From contig CM030715.1 in the NCBI GenBank assembly GCA_017979445.1, positions 34,965,756 to 35,029,755 of the forward strand: 64,000 nucleotides of DNA. Direction: 5' to 3'. Source of the DNA: Akebia trifoliata. Lineage: Eukaryota > Streptophyta > Magnoliopsida > Ranunculales > Lardizabalaceae. The notes under the pieces were generated by a model that was not told where the DNA came from, did not search any database, and worked only from the letters and a program-made list of their open reading frames with translations. Of this stretch, positions 35,488 through 47,999 are shown one piece after another. Position numbers and translations under genes: made by a program. How positions within the stretch are numbered: the stretch's first letter is position 1; each line of letters starts with the position of its first letter.

Positions 35488-38400
35488 TGTAAATACGTGA
35501 TTTTCGAATCTAAAAATCACTTCTACATTGATTTGGAGTCATTACCATTCTTTTTATAAAATAATGTGAATGATCATCCAGAATGGTTTTTTTTTTTTTT
35601 TAAATGATTGTGTTTAGCATTATAGTGACTCTTGTATGGATTAGGACACCGATCCACCTAAAGTCTAGGTAAGGGTTTTGTTAGAGAGAAGGGTAAGTGT
35701 AAGGCATCCCTTCTCTCCATCAAATGATGGTAACCTTAAAAATGTGATCATTTTTAATAAATATAGAAAAGAAAATGAAATCGAAAAACAATTGTTTTGT
35801 GCCCTTAAACATAAGGGACTTTAATGTCAGTTTGTCCCATGAGGATCATCTCATTAGGAGAGATGATCACAACCACATCTTGCCTTAGATCACATAATTC
35901 AGACAAGTGTTGGCCTATGGATATGAGCCCATTCTCATTGATTGAGAAGGACCCAATCACCGATGACCTTAATACAAGTTGTGTGGTGTGTATGCAAATT
36001 GTGTTTAGCATTTAAAATGATTTTCTTTTGACAATAACTACAACCCCAACACTTTTGGCCAAAATCGAAATTTGATTTACCTGAGGTAGGGGAGGGTGGA
36101 CATCATATCCTAAGATTTTCTAAACGAAATTAAAGAAGTGAGGGAGGGGGTAAAAGAGGAAAATGGAGAGGGGAGAGAGGGGGGTGCAATATTTCTAACT
36201 TTAACCCACCTTGAGACTTAATCCGTTCATTTTCTTCTTACTTCTTTTGGGTCCTTAATATGGTTATATGAGTTTCTTTTTAGAGGAGAAGAAGTTAACA
36301 AGAGATAATGAGAGTTGAGTAGAGTGAGATTGAGATTGAGAGATTTTTGAATTTTTCAAGTGGGTTTGATCTTTCAACTTGTAGATACATGATTTTTGAA
36401 TTTGAATACTACCACCACGTGGATTTGGAGTTGTTATCATTCTTTTTTAGAAAATGGTATGAATGGTCACTTGAGAGGTATTTTTTTAAAAATTATCGTT
36501 TTAGCATCGTAGTGACTTTTGTACGAATAAAGTATCAAACTACCTAAGATCTAGGTAAGTGATTCAATTAAAGATCGAGAAAGATGTTAGGCACCACTCT
36601 CTCTTTACCAAAATGTGGTAACATTTAAAAATGTGACCATTTTAAAAAAATGTAATAAATAAAAAAAATTGGAAAAACAGTTTTGTGCCCTTACATGTAA
36701 GGGACTTTTAATGTGGACTTGAACTAAAAAGATCATTTGAGAGAAAAAAGACATACCATGTCTTGCCTCAAACTCATATTTATAGGTTTTGTGATTATGG
36801 GTCCATTTTCATAAAATGAGAAAGGCCTAACTATTGATAGTCATAAAATGATTTTTTTGTGGTGTGTGCAAATTGTGGATGGGGATTAAAAATGACAAGA
36901 TTTTATTTTGAAAAAAAGGGATTTCAACCCCTACATTTTTTACTGAAATGAATTCCGATTTACTGGAGATAGGGAATGGTAGGCATTACATCTTAGAGAA
37001 TTTCTAACGATAAAATTAAAAAAGTGAGGGAGAGGGATAAAAGAGGAAAATGAAGAGGGGAGAAAGGGGGAATTTACGTAAATTAAAACCTCATTCTAAA
37101 CCCACTTTTAGGCTTAAACTTTCTTTCTTCTTCTTCTTCTCTTTCTCATTTCTTCTTCTTCTTCTTATATGTTTAGTAGAATTATAAAAGTCTTTCTTAA
37201 TGAAGAGAAAGTGAGAGAGAGGGAAAGAGAGAATTAAGTAGAGGTTAAAGAGTTTTTTTTTTTTCTTTCTTAAAGGCTTGAAAATATTAAAGATTGAGAT
37301 AAATGACTTGAGAGAGGGAATTCAAGCATGAGATTTTTGAGATGGAGAGGGGGGTTTTCTAGGTGTTGAGGGTTACTTTTAAGGACGAAATGAGGTGAAC
37401 AAATAAAAAAGGTGGAGAATAACATGAGGTTTATGGGTGAGATGTGAGAAATTTAGAATTGGGAGAAATGGTATTTATGAAAGGAGATGTAAGTGGATAG
37501 ATTTTGATCCAAATGGGTTGGATCTCTCAACCCATTTGGTTGAGTATTAAGTGAGTTGGAAGGAGTGGATTTTGGTTAGAAGAATGATGGTATAAGAGGG
37601 TAATTGTTGATATTTTTAGGAAGGTGAAAGAGATGGTGATATGTGTCTAATGGTCTGGGGTGAATGAGTTAGGTGAGTTGATTAATGAAATTGAAGTGTG
37701 GGAGGTATGAAATGACTTATGGAGTATTTTGAGGAGAATGTAATGGGATTAGGTTATGACACGGGGTGTGGGTTGTGGTATGAGTTGTGTAGCTTTCAGA
37801 GGATGATGATGGAGTTGGTTAAGAGAATTTGTGAGGTAAGTAGTGGTAGTGATAAGTATCCCCCTTGATGATCAAGGTTGCATGGACCTTAATTGGTGGT
37901 GATCATGGGTATAAGTACAGACTTTAGGTTTGGGCTTGATTGAGTTGACCTTTTGACTTGCTAAGGGTTCAGGTCTTAGAATTGACTTGGGTCTAGAGTT
38001 TGGATTTGAGTTGGATTTTATTGGCTTAGGATTATGATAGATTAAGACATTGACTTGGGTTAGGCTTGTTTTATCGTAAGGCGAAAATATAATTTAATGG
38101 ATTGAAGATTGATGGGCCTTAGGTAGATTTAGAATGTGCTTAAGTTTTGAGTTATAAGGGTGAAAGGTTAAGAAGGTGGTGAGTGTAGAAGGCATTATTA
38201 CGGCTCTATGAGGCCTTTAGGGACCTTAGGACTTTTTTTATTTTATCAAAATGTCGAATTTAAAATATTTGAGTTTTTTAAATCCGTTAACAGATTTTGC
38301 TAGAAAATCAATTTTCTAGATCCTTTCGAATGAGAACCTGTTTAAATTGGGGTGTCTACACAACCCATATAGGTTGAGTGTTAGATGGAGTTAAGGGGTG

Positions 38401-39059
38401 TCGGTTGATTAGCTTTTGAGAGAATAATGACATGGGTGTGGGTTGGTTAGTTTTTTGACAATGATGATTGACTTGGGTAGAAGAATTTGGGAAGTGAGTG
38501 GTGGTAATGACAAGTGTCCCCCTTGATGATTAATGGTTGCATGGACCTTGATTGGCTATGATCACAGGTATGTGTATGGATAGGGACATAGATTTGAGTT
38601 TGGACTTGGGTAGTTTTTATTAGAATGGATTTTTGACTTGGTGAGGGCTAATGTTTTAGAATTGGTTTGAGTCTAGGGTTAAGATTAAGGTTAAAGTTGA
38701 GTAGTATTGGCTTAGGGTTAGGTTAGGTTAAGATATTGGCTAGGGTTAGACGATGCTAAAATAGGATATAGGGGATTGAAGATTGGTGGGCCTTTGGTAG
38801 GTTTAAAATATGTCCGAGATTTGATAGAAGGTTCAAGGTTATAACGGTGAAAGGTCGAGAAGGTGGTGGGCTTAGAAGGCCTTATTGTGGGTCTATGAGA
38901 CTTTTAGGGGTTTTAGGATTTTTTATTTGAAAAAAATATTAAATTTTGAAGATTTTGACTCTTAGGTTTGTTAATGAGGTTTTTTTTTTTTTTTTTTAAT
39001 AAAATACATATTTTTTAAGTCATTTTCGAGTAAGACCCGTTCAAATTTAGGTGTCTACA
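35488..39059. mobile_element. Solo LTR interrupted by a second solo LTR (outer element)
   Basis: The outer LTR starts TGTAAATACGTG and ends GTGTCTACA, close to the inverted TGTAGACAC/GTGTCTACA ends of many plant Ty3/Gypsy (Tat/Athila-like) LTRs. A perfect 5 bp duplication ATTGA flanks it at 35483-35487 and 39060-39064. The outer LTR is 35488-36379 plus 38366-39059, about 1.59 kb once the insert and one copy of its target duplication are removed. There are no gag or pol remnants. It was probably produced by recombination between two LTRs. The superfamily is inferred from end sequence and size. Confidence 0.82.
36380..38360. mobile_element. Inner solo LTR of the same family, nested in the first
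   Basis: Starts TGTAGATACATG and ends GGTGTCTACA. Flanked by CAACT (36375-36379) and CAACC (38361-38365), a 5 bp target duplication with one change. Its first and second halves align with the left and right parts of the outer LTR, including GGATCTCTCAACCCATTTGG at about 37520, which is the uninterrupted form of the site it entered. Contains a TTC-rich microsatellite at about 37125-37165. Length 1981 bp. Confidence 0.82.
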
Positions 39060-39064
39060 ATTGA

Positions 39065-39840
39065 TAATAAGTGAAAGTTGGGATGGCAACAGAAGTTCTC
39101 TCATTTTTTTTTTCAATTAAATTTTTATTTTTTGGGTTTAAGATTTTATATGAACATAATCTTAACTGCAAACAACTACTGAAATTGAATGAGTCTTATA
39201 ATATTGAGATAATAATTTAAGCCAAAACTTTGTAGTTTGTAATGTTTGAAAAGTGTGTTTTAATCTTTAAATGTTGTGTGATAAATAATTTAAGAAATTG
39301 GAGTGTAATAAGTAAAAGTTGTATTTAATGTATCTTAACGTATGCCCTTTAAAAGCATGTTAACAAAACGAAAAATGCTAAAGTGACCTAATGAAACGCA
39401 ATGAATTTCAAGGTCACTCCAACATGACTCAAACAAAATCCTAGTGATGCTGTGCAATCAATACTAAGTAACTTGCCAATTTTTCCTATAAGAAATACAG
39501 TTCGAGTAGTCTTACTGAGTAAGTATTTCACCTTTATTAAAGGTCCTTGGGCTCACCTTATAGCATCAAAAAACACGATCGGATTATTTAGGTCGTACAA
39601 GTTAAAATTCTATGAATTAAAAAAAAAAAAAATTTCACCATTAAATTTTAATTTTAAATTTAGAAATTCCGTGAAAGTTCAAGTCCATTTTCAAAAGTTT
39701 GGATAAAGTCTTATTTTCTTTAGTTTTTTTCTCAGATTTGAATTTTTTCCATAAAATCTATAGAATTTTGTTCAATGTCCATCTTACGTCAACATTTTTC
39801 AAAAAAAAAAAAATTTACTCACATAATTTTGTTCACAAAG
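39065..39840. other. Intergenic spacer, nothing recognised
   Basis: AT-rich, with several A- and T-runs. The frame at 39452-39706 has no domain and simple composition. No gene or element can be supported. Confidence 0.4.
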
Positions 39841-40106
39841 TTGGCATAAATCTGGGGTCGACCAATCACATGTAGTATTGATTGGCATCTCTAATTTACA
39901 AAACTACCTCGTATAATTGACGTGGCAAGCACTGAGAGTCTTTATAAGCATTGTTTAAAAAAAAAAAAAACATACACACAGTCATACGAATTATGGAACT
40001 AAAATAAAATGCAACACGTGTCAGACAGCGTGTCCTTCACGCTCATTTCACTGTGATGTTCAGAATTGAATATCAAAACTCCCCTCCCTCCCCCCAACGC
40101 GAATGA
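39841..40106 (+). promoter_or_regulatory. Promoter and leader of the alpha/beta-hydrolase gene
   Basis: A TTTATAAGC element stands at about 39941-39949. The segment 39845-39950 is related to the upstream region of the IIc WRKY gene (48000-48127), sharing an ACCAATCA word and TGACGTGGCAAGCACTGA or a near form of it. The first ATG in the leader, at 40103, is out of frame with the main one at 40107. It opens a 31-codon ORF (to 40198) that overlaps the start of the coding sequence. Confidence 0.5.
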
Positions 40107-43100
40107 ATGCCTCGGATCTTATCCTCAGTGGGAAAACCACTTCTCCTCCTGCGTTCTCTCTCTCCTTCTCATCTTGTTCTTGGGATTATAAACGATAACA
40201 ATCTCAACAGACATTCATCTTTACTACTTAATAATCTACACATCAATCCTCTCCGCTACTGCTGCTCTCGTCGTACAGCAAGAAGAGCGGGAACATTAAT
40301 CTCCATGGATGGGAGCAAAAGCAAACCGGATGATGAGAAGTCTCCGCCGGAACACATTGCTGGGAACTGGTACTCAGTGCCGGAGCTACGTTTGCGAGAC
40401 CATCGCTTCACCGTCCCTCTCGATTACTCTGTAGATCACCAAACCTCTTCTAAGATCTCCATCTTCGCTCGCGAGGTCGTTGCAGGTACTCTCTACGATC
40501 CATTCGAGTTCTTGATGTGTCGTGTCTTTGTTAATTGCTATTAGTTATTGAGGAATTGAAAGATCTATTATGACTGGATCTGGTTAATTTGGTGTGGATT
40601 ACTACTTCTCGGATTGAATTATTGATAAAGAAGTTAGATTTTTCGTTTTTAAATCTGTTTTGAACACTTGACATTAGTTTTGGTAGTGTAGTGTTACAAG
40701 CGAACAGATCTTACTTCAATTAGGTTCATCAATTGTGTGGATTACTACTTCTCACATTGAATTATTCAGAAAGAACTTAGATTTTTCTTTTTTAAATTTG
40801 TTTTGAACACTCAGCAGTAGTTTTGGTAGTGTTGAGTTACAACCAAACAGATCTTAATTCAATTAGGGGTGGGCAACATGAATCCTACTTCATTTGAAAA
40901 GTCCGATTAAGTCTGGATCTGGTGCGGATTACTACTTCTCACTTTGAATTATTCTGAAAGAACATAAATTTTTCGTTTTTAATTCTGTTTGAACATTCAG
41001 CATCACTTCTGATAGAGTAGGGCTACAACTTACAAGCGGCCGGATCTTAAGTTAATTATGTTCATCATAATCTATATCTTTTTTAATTTTTTGGTCTGCA
41101 ACATGAATCCTACTTCATCATTCAATTATATTTAGAGATATATCTTCTATCAATGCTTGTGTATTATCAGATCTTTTCCTACTAACTCCAGCTCTAGCTG
41201 TCTCTCTCTGGAATATAGTCTCGTGCACAAGTTAGTATGTGAATAAAAGAAATATCATTTGACCAATCTCCTTTAAGCCTAATTTTTTTAGATTTATTTT
41301 AAATGAAAATCTAGGCTTCTAGAATTTTAGAGAGTTGAAATTTATTTTTAGGAAAAGTTTTCCAAGGAAAAATTATCTAAACCTGTATACAGGATCTTAA
41401 ATTTTTTTTGATTGGTAGGGTCTTAAATTTTAATTAATTGATTATTGAAAGATTCAATTAAGTTACAGTTGGGAAGTGTCTGTTATTACAGTTGGTAAGG
41501 AAGAACAAACGTTGCCATATCTGTTATTCCTACAAGGCGGACCTGGTTTCGAGAGCCCTCGGCCAACTGAAGCAAGTGGTTGGATAAAGAAAGCATGCGA
41601 AGAATATCGTCTTATCTTACTGGACCAGGCATGATTTGGTGTATAATATCTTAGAAAAGTAGCTACACTGAGAATCTCAATTAAGTAGTTTTTGATAGAT
41701 CTTGTTTTTTTTATTATTGTATGTCGGCTTTGAATTTTGCAGAGAGGAACGGGCTTGTCAACTCCCTTGACTGTATCATCTCTCTTGCAAATTGCATCAG
41801 CAACAAAGCTGGTTGACTACTTGAAGCATTTTCGAGCAGATAATATAGTGAATGATGCTGAATTTATTCGTTTGCGTCTCGTACCAGATGCTGGAGCTTG
41901 GACAGTTCTAGGGCAGGTATTTAGACCCTTTTCCCACAATTTAAGATGAATATGTGAACTGGCTAGAGTTGTATGGTTTACAAGAACACACAAAGTTGTG
42001 GCACACCCGAGAAAAGGGTTGGCCCCACTTTCATGTTTCCTATTTGAGAGATTTACTTGGTCATAAATTTACCATGTTAGATCTCGATCATTAAATCTAT
42101 TACATTTGTAAAATCTCATGAAAAGTCTATAGAATAAATGTAATGGCCATCCCATTAGGTTGATTTGCAGTGTTGAGAATTGAGGTTTCTCTTCCTTGCT
42201 TGGGCACCACTTAACAGCTATGTTGTTAGAAGATCATTTTCAATAAATTTTCTTATGTTTTACCTTGCACGCTTAATCTCACCCATTGATACTCTCGGGC
42301 ATTTTCATGAGAACTAATGCTTAATGTTTTCACATCTAGTCCTTACTTATAGTTTCCATGTATTAAATTGAAGCTTTTGCATGGAAAATTGTTTTATTCA
42401 AGACAAAATCATTCTTTTTATTTTTTTTTATTTTTTGTAGAGCTACGGTGGTTTTTGTGCAGTTACGTACTTGAGTTTTGCCCCACAAGGACTGAAGCAA
42501 GTGCTCTTAACCGGGGGAATCCCGCCAGTTGGAAAAGGATGCACTGCAGATGTTGTGTATAGAGTATGCTTTGAACAGCTTCTGTGTCAGAATGAGAAGT
42601 ACTATAAGAGATATCCTCAGGATATTGAAATTGTTCAAGAAGTTATAAATTACTTGGCTGAATCTGAAGGAGGCGGGGTAAGGCATCCTCTTTATCTTAC
42701 GAGCTCTTTGTAATTTTCTTCTAATAATATTGAAAATCCTTACTAAATTTTTATCAAACCATCTTCCTTGTAGGTGCTTCTTCCATCAGGGGGCATGCTA
42801 ACCCCAAGGGGATTGCAAACGATCGGTCTCTCAGGTTTAGGTTCAAGTACTGGTTTTGAACGCTTGCACTACATGTAATGGATGATTTATCTTTCTATTT
42901 CATATTGGTCAGCATAATGGCATTCATTGCATTGATCCATTGTCTACTACCTCCTGTAGGTTTGAGAGGGTCTGGGATCCCTTACTAGTTCCAGGCGCAG
43001 AAAGACGTATTAGTTACTTCTTCTTAAAGGCTGTAAGGGAGTCACTACTTTTGTGTTGTTCTAGCATTCTAAGTCTATGCACTTTAGCTTCTAATCAACT

Positions 43101-46100
43101 ATTAAAGAAGACAATAGTCGGCATATCTTTTCATATAAGATAACTTTTAAGAATGAGTCGGGGAGTTATTTCTAATTTAACAGCCTTTCCTCCCTAGAAG
43201 ATCTCAATCCTGGAAGTTTCTCAGGAACTGAATTGTTAGGAATTAGGATATTTTCTGGGTGGTGGTGGTTGTTGAAAAATTAGAAATGAAAGGACGATAA
43301 TTTACACAAAGAATTAATAAAAGCACAAATCTTTCTGAAATAGATTGTAAAATCCATCTTACCGTTTTTTGCTAGAAATTCCTTTATGGATACCTTCTTG
43401 GCTTCTCAGAAATTATAGGTTTATGTTATTTGAAAGTACAAGAAAATGTTGCAAGCTTTTAAAAAATATTAGAGATCTCATTGACAAAGAATCACAAAGT
43501 GAGATGTTACTTCAAGTGTAGATTTTATTATTTCTAGCTTAACATGTACAATTTGTTGGCTTGAAAAATTAGAAAAAATGAGAAGGATGAAAATTTATAA
43601 TAAGAATTAGGAAAAGTACAAAATCTTTATGCAATAGATTGTAAAATCAAGATCTTACCATTTTTTGTGAGAAATTCCTTTGGGGATATCTATTTGGCTT
43701 GTCGGAGATTAAAATTTATTTTGTTGTTCTTTGAAAATATCAAAAAATGTTGCAAGCTTTTCAAAACTGTCATAGATATCCATGGTAAAGAATCAGAATA
43801 TGAGATGTCAATTTGAAGTCTAAATTTTATTATTTCTAGCTTATCATGGACAAGCTCTAAACTATTAATGGATGGTTGGTGCAGTGGTAAGATGTTCCTA
43901 TGTTAGGTTGTAGTTTTATTTCCAGAGGCATTTGACGGCTTGACGCAACAACTTCGTATAGTTTACCAATTACATGTATTTTTATTCTACAGTTTGAGAA
44001 CTGGATGGCTTTCGACACAAATCCACTCTATGCTCTTTTGCATGAATCCATATACTGCCAAGTAATCTTCCTTGTCCTCATTTGCAATAAGCCAGTATCA
44101 CTTGAGATGCTTGAAAGTATGTTCTAATTATTTTGTTGCTTGTCACTTGAAGGGAGCTCCATCTCTGTGGTCTGCTCACAGAATAAGAGATGATCACGAA
44201 AGCAGATTTGATGCAATCAAGGCTGCAAAAGAAGGTCGCCCTGTGCTGTTCACAGGAGAGGTAGGCACAAGCAGTAAGAAGGCACAGAGAAATAATAACA
44301 GCCTCATAAACAATCTGTTTCCAGTTTTCTTAATGCTAGGAAATTTAGGTCGGTTCTGGGAAATTTTTAGGTATGTGTAACCTTAAAAACTCATTTGGAT
44401 TTAAATAGTAATACTCAAGTTATGGGCATATGCCATTAATGCAAGGTTCCATATACTTGAGCATGGCCACTAGCTTTTATTGTCTGGCTGATCAAAGAAT
44501 TGGGAATGCGGAGTGCTCCTCCTCTGCTGCAAGCATGGTCTCTAATTTAGATAGGGTTGAACGGAAGAACAGGATTCTTTTAGACGACCCTAAATCCTTG
44601 GATAAGGCTTTGATGATGTTTTTACATACATATTATCAAAGCACAAAAATTAAACCCCAAGGGGTTGGCCTTGTGGCAAGCCGAGCCTTGATAAGCTCCT
44701 CAGGAAGGGTAGGTCAAGTGTTTGAAACCCCACGAGGCTATGAATTCCTTGGGGGCCACCATCCATGGTCCGATTGACCCTCGACTCAACCAGTTGCATG
44801 TAAGACCGTGGGATTAGTTTCACCCGAAGGGTGAGGATATCCACCATAAGCAAATAATTTTTTTTTATATGATACTTCAATTTGAAATTTGGATGAACCT
44901 TTTGTGCATCGAACTTTTGTTTGTAGGGGGGACTCTATTGTATGGTATATATAACGTGAATCAGAAATGTGTAATTGCATGATTAGGTGTTCTCATACCT
45001 TTTAATAGGAGGTCTTTCCATTTATATTCAAAGACCCTTCAGTACTGAATACTGTACAAAATTCGTAGTCGACTTGCACTAGCTAGTAAAGTAGAGAATC
45101 TTTCTATACATATGTTTACCTTGTGAAGATCTTCTAAATGTTGTTAAGATAAAGAAAAAAATTCCCAAATAATGATTCATTGGAGTATTGGAGTTTGGTC
45201 TAACCTTGTAATGAATATTAATCCTCCCTGATTACTCTGTCAAAATGATATAAAAGGGGAATTTATCTGCAATTTTCTTTCTTGGAGAATATTGTCATTA
45301 ATTGCCTTCCATGTCTCATGTTACAACTTGTCGTTGCTTTGATTGGGCTGCTTAAGCATGCAATCCACTCACACACCGACAACCACACGCAAATGCAATT
45401 TATTGTCATCAAACCAAATATTTAGTTTTTCTACAACTTTACTTTTTTACGAATATCACTCCTAGTTTTGTTTTCTTGGAGGAAGTTCTATCGTGGAGTC
45501 AACTTGCAAGATTTAGCTAATAAATCTAATTGTTATCTGGATTTACTGCCACAGATGATATTCCCATGGATGTTTGATGAAATTAATGCCTTGAGACACT
45601 TCAAAGATGCCGCTCATTTGTTGGCTGAGAAGAAGGATTGGCCTCCCCTATATGATATTCCTACATTGAACAAAAACAAGGTGTTCTGTCTTCATCTTGT
45701 ATTTTATCATTCTTGGCTCTTGATTGAATTGAACATGAATCTGAATATGTAGATATACATATGTAGTCATGAAATGTTAAATATTTTTCTCAATTAGTTT
45801 TCTTTTAAGGAAAGAAAAAAAATATTTAAAATAACTTATTTTCTACATTCTATTGCTGCTGCTCCACCATTAACATTATGTCATCCTCTCATTTCTTTTT
45901 TACTTGGTGGTAGGTGCCTGTTGCAGCTGCAGTTTACTATGAAGATATGTATGTCAACTTCAAGCTGGCTATGGACACAGCTTCGGAAATTGCAGGAATT
46001 AGGTTATGGATCACCAATGAATACATGCATTCTGGTCTGCGTGATGGAGGGGGTCAGGTTTTGGATCATTTGCTGGGAATGCTAAACGGGAAGAAGCCTT

Positions 46101-46108
46101 TGTTTTGA
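40107..46108 (+). CDS. Alpha/beta-hydrolase, peptidase S33 (proline iminopeptidase-like), ten exons
   Basis: Exons 40107-40485, 41492-41628, 41743-41916, 42441-42677, 42774-42874, 42960-43032, 43993-44061, 44153-44260, 45555-45680 and 45914-46108 give 532 residues. Residues 1-66 are basic and Ser/Leu-rich, probably an organelle presequence; a second in-frame ATG (MDGSKS) could give a cytosolic form. Motifs of the S33 family: QGGPG oxyanion loop at 141-145, DQRGTG at 171-176, nucleophile elbow G-Q-S-Y-G with Ser231, and likely Asp479 and His507 in the last exon. The family removes N-terminal Pro or other residues, but the substrate here is unknown. Intron 2 starts with GC rather than GT. Introns 1 and 6 contain tandem repeats and intron 8 a SINE. 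The closest remembered relative is At3g61540. Confidence 0.92.
40575..41065. repeat. Three diverged tandem repeats in hydrolase intron 1
   Basis: A unit of about 130-175 bp recurs three times. Each copy begins near GTG-GGATTACTACTTCTC, runs through AGAACTTAGATTTTTC-like and TTTTGGTAGTGT-like words, and ends near a CAGATCTTA or GGATCTTA word. Divergence suggests an old duplication. Confidence 0.65.
43268..43858. repeat. Two tandem units of about 290 bp in hydrolase intron 6
   Basis: Unit 1 (about 43268-43558) and unit 2 (about 43559-43855) align throughout. Shared blocks include AATAGATTGTAAAATC, AAATGTTGCAAGCTTTT and TTTTATTATTTCTAGCTTA. Non-coding. Confidence 0.75.
44654..44868 (+). mobile_element. 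SINE in hydrolase intron 8
   Basis: About 215 bp starting CCCCAAGGGGTTGGCCTTGT, with GGCAAGCCGAGCCTTGATAA and a degenerate box B region (GGTCAAGTGTTTGAAACC). It ends in CACCCGAAGGGTGAGGATAT and a T-rich tail. It is the same family as the minus-strand copy at 51019-51265, whose box A (TAGCCTAGTGG) is better preserved. Confidence 0.68.
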
Positions 46109-46990
46109 GTGACCGGCTTCCATTTTCTTTTTGTTGGAAGCATTTTATTTAAAGTGGTCTGTTTTTGGATCACTGAAAAGCAAAGACTGAATGGGGAGGA
46201 AGCAAATGTTTCTTGATTGCCCTTCCATACAACTTTTTCTGTAATACGGTTCTTTTATATTTTACAAATAAGTCATCTATGTAGTTGTTAGCTATTCAAG
46301 CTGGCTTAATGGAGAGGCTCTGTGAGCTTGATTATGGGCTGCCCATGCATCTTGGTCATGAGCATCACGATATGGAATGAAGTGGAGAATGACCTGAAAA
46401 ACATAAGGGCATAGGGAGAAACAGAGCAATTTTGCAAAATTTCATTGCTTGAGTTGCCCAGATTTTGAAATACATTAACAAATTAATTTAGTAAAATATT
46501 GTTAGGGTGATTTACAAATACTCTAGCTTTAGTCATCCAAAATTTACAATGAAATTGCTGAAGTAACAACATTAAAATTGACATTGATGAATATTGCTGA
46601 TGTGGATGTATGTATGGAATCGTAGATGCTTTTCATCGAGATATGAAGTGTCCATCTCCACATCAGCAATGTGAAAATCAATGTCAATTTTAATGTTACT
46701 CCACCATGACTCAATTTACAAAGCAAATGGAATGAGAAACAAGTCCAGCAGGCTATATTAGGACCAGTATAAGGTTTCTTGCATGTTATTACTGAATTAA
46801 GATCATCTGAAGATCCAAGATCATGGAATATGGAATTTAAGCTGATGCATTGATCAGAATGTGGAAAATACAATATTACAAAAACATATGACTTAATTTT
46901 TTTTAGTGCGGGGGAGGAGATCTTTTCTTATGCTTTTAAAAAGTAAGGGCCTTGGCTTTTGTAGAACTACAGCTTGCGAGGTCCAATAAG
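46109..46990. other. Hydrolase 3' UTR and spacer with a hairpin element
   Basis: The first 150 bp or so are the likely 3' UTR. At 46561-46701 lies an inverted repeat: arm AACATTAAAATTGACATTGA with its complement, extended by CTGATGTGGA/TCCACATCAG. This is probably a small MITE. Nothing else is recognised. Confidence 0.5.
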
Positions 46991-47499
46991 TTAGGGGTGT
47001 CAATGGATGGTCGAGAATTCGAATTCGAATTCAAAAAATCGGATATTATCCGGATTCAAATTCGGATAGTTTTATATATTCAAATTCTTACTGTATACGG
47101 ATTCGGATATTAACATTTCGAATCCAATATTATCCGATTCGAAATAATATATAATATATATTATTTTATTTGATTTAATTTTTATATAAATAATATAATA
47201 TATATTATATTATTTTATTTATTTATTTATTATATACATTGTATAATATATACTAGATTTTTTAAATAATAAAAAATCAATTAGATAAGAAAAAATTATG
47301 TTTTTTTTTAAATATACAAATTATTTAAATTCTAATTGAATATTGTCCGATATCCGATAGAATAATAGGATTCGAATTTGGATAGAGTTTTAGAATATCC
47401 GTCAGATTCGAATTCAAATTAGGATATCAAATAAAATTTTTAGATTCGAATTTGGATGTTGATGTATCCAAACCGATAAGCATTCATTGACAGCCTTAG
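46991..47499. mobile_element. hAT-like MITE, 509 bp
   Basis: Ends are inverted: TTAGGGGTGTCAATGGATG on the left; the right end reversed reads CTAAGGCTGTCAATGAATG. AATAAG flanks both sides (46985-46990 and 47500-47505), a short target duplication. The interior is made of GGATTCGAAT/ATCCGAAT-type words in both orientations, as in many plant MITEs of this kind. Confidence 0.65.
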
Positions 47500-47544
47500 A
47501 ATAAGTGGTCCAAAACAGGCATTTGGGCATACAATTATGATTTT

Positions 47545-47815
47545 CCTTCAAATATAATAAATAAGATGAAATTCCTATTCCGGCTTATTATTCATTTTAA
47601 TTATAAAAAATGAACAACAATATGACAAGTAATTTAAAGTGACGATCTCGCTAAAAAGTAGTGAGATCGTTACCATTTATTATGAAGTAATGATTTCATT
47701 GATTTAAAACTTAGCAATCTTACTACCTTTTATCAACAACGAGATCTCATTATTCATGTTTTGAGAATTAAAATAAACAGTGATCCAAAATGAAAATTTC
47801 GTCTCTACACGAAAT
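47545..47815. mobile_element. Foldback element family 2, copy 3
   Basis: Left end GATGAAATTCCTATTCCGGC with TTCATTTTAATTATAAAAA; right end GAGAATTAAAATAAACAGTG and GAAAATTTCGTC. The centre alternates GACGATCTCGCT and AGTGAGATCGTTAC, words that also build copy 4 at 48925-49275. Confidence 0.62.
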
Positions 47816-47999
47816 AGCCTGTAATAATTGAGTCATGATAATGTGGCATATTCAATCGACTCCTTGATGTGGGGTGTGCCAGAATCATAAACGTTATGCC
47901 TTAGAGGGAGTGACATTATCACCACTCATAATAATTTCATTGGAACAAGAACAATCGTAATGGAAAAAATTGTTTGGTTATAGAACTCAGAACTCAGAG

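Noticed and set aside
41469..41491. Alternative acceptor TTACAG at 41468 for hydrolase exon 2
   Set aside because: Using it shifts the reading frame; the next acceptor at 41490-41491 keeps VGKEEQTLPYLLFLQGGPG in frame.
47880..47960. Possible further MITE end (TTAGAGGGAGTGACATTATC)
   Set aside because: No partner end or target duplication could be found.
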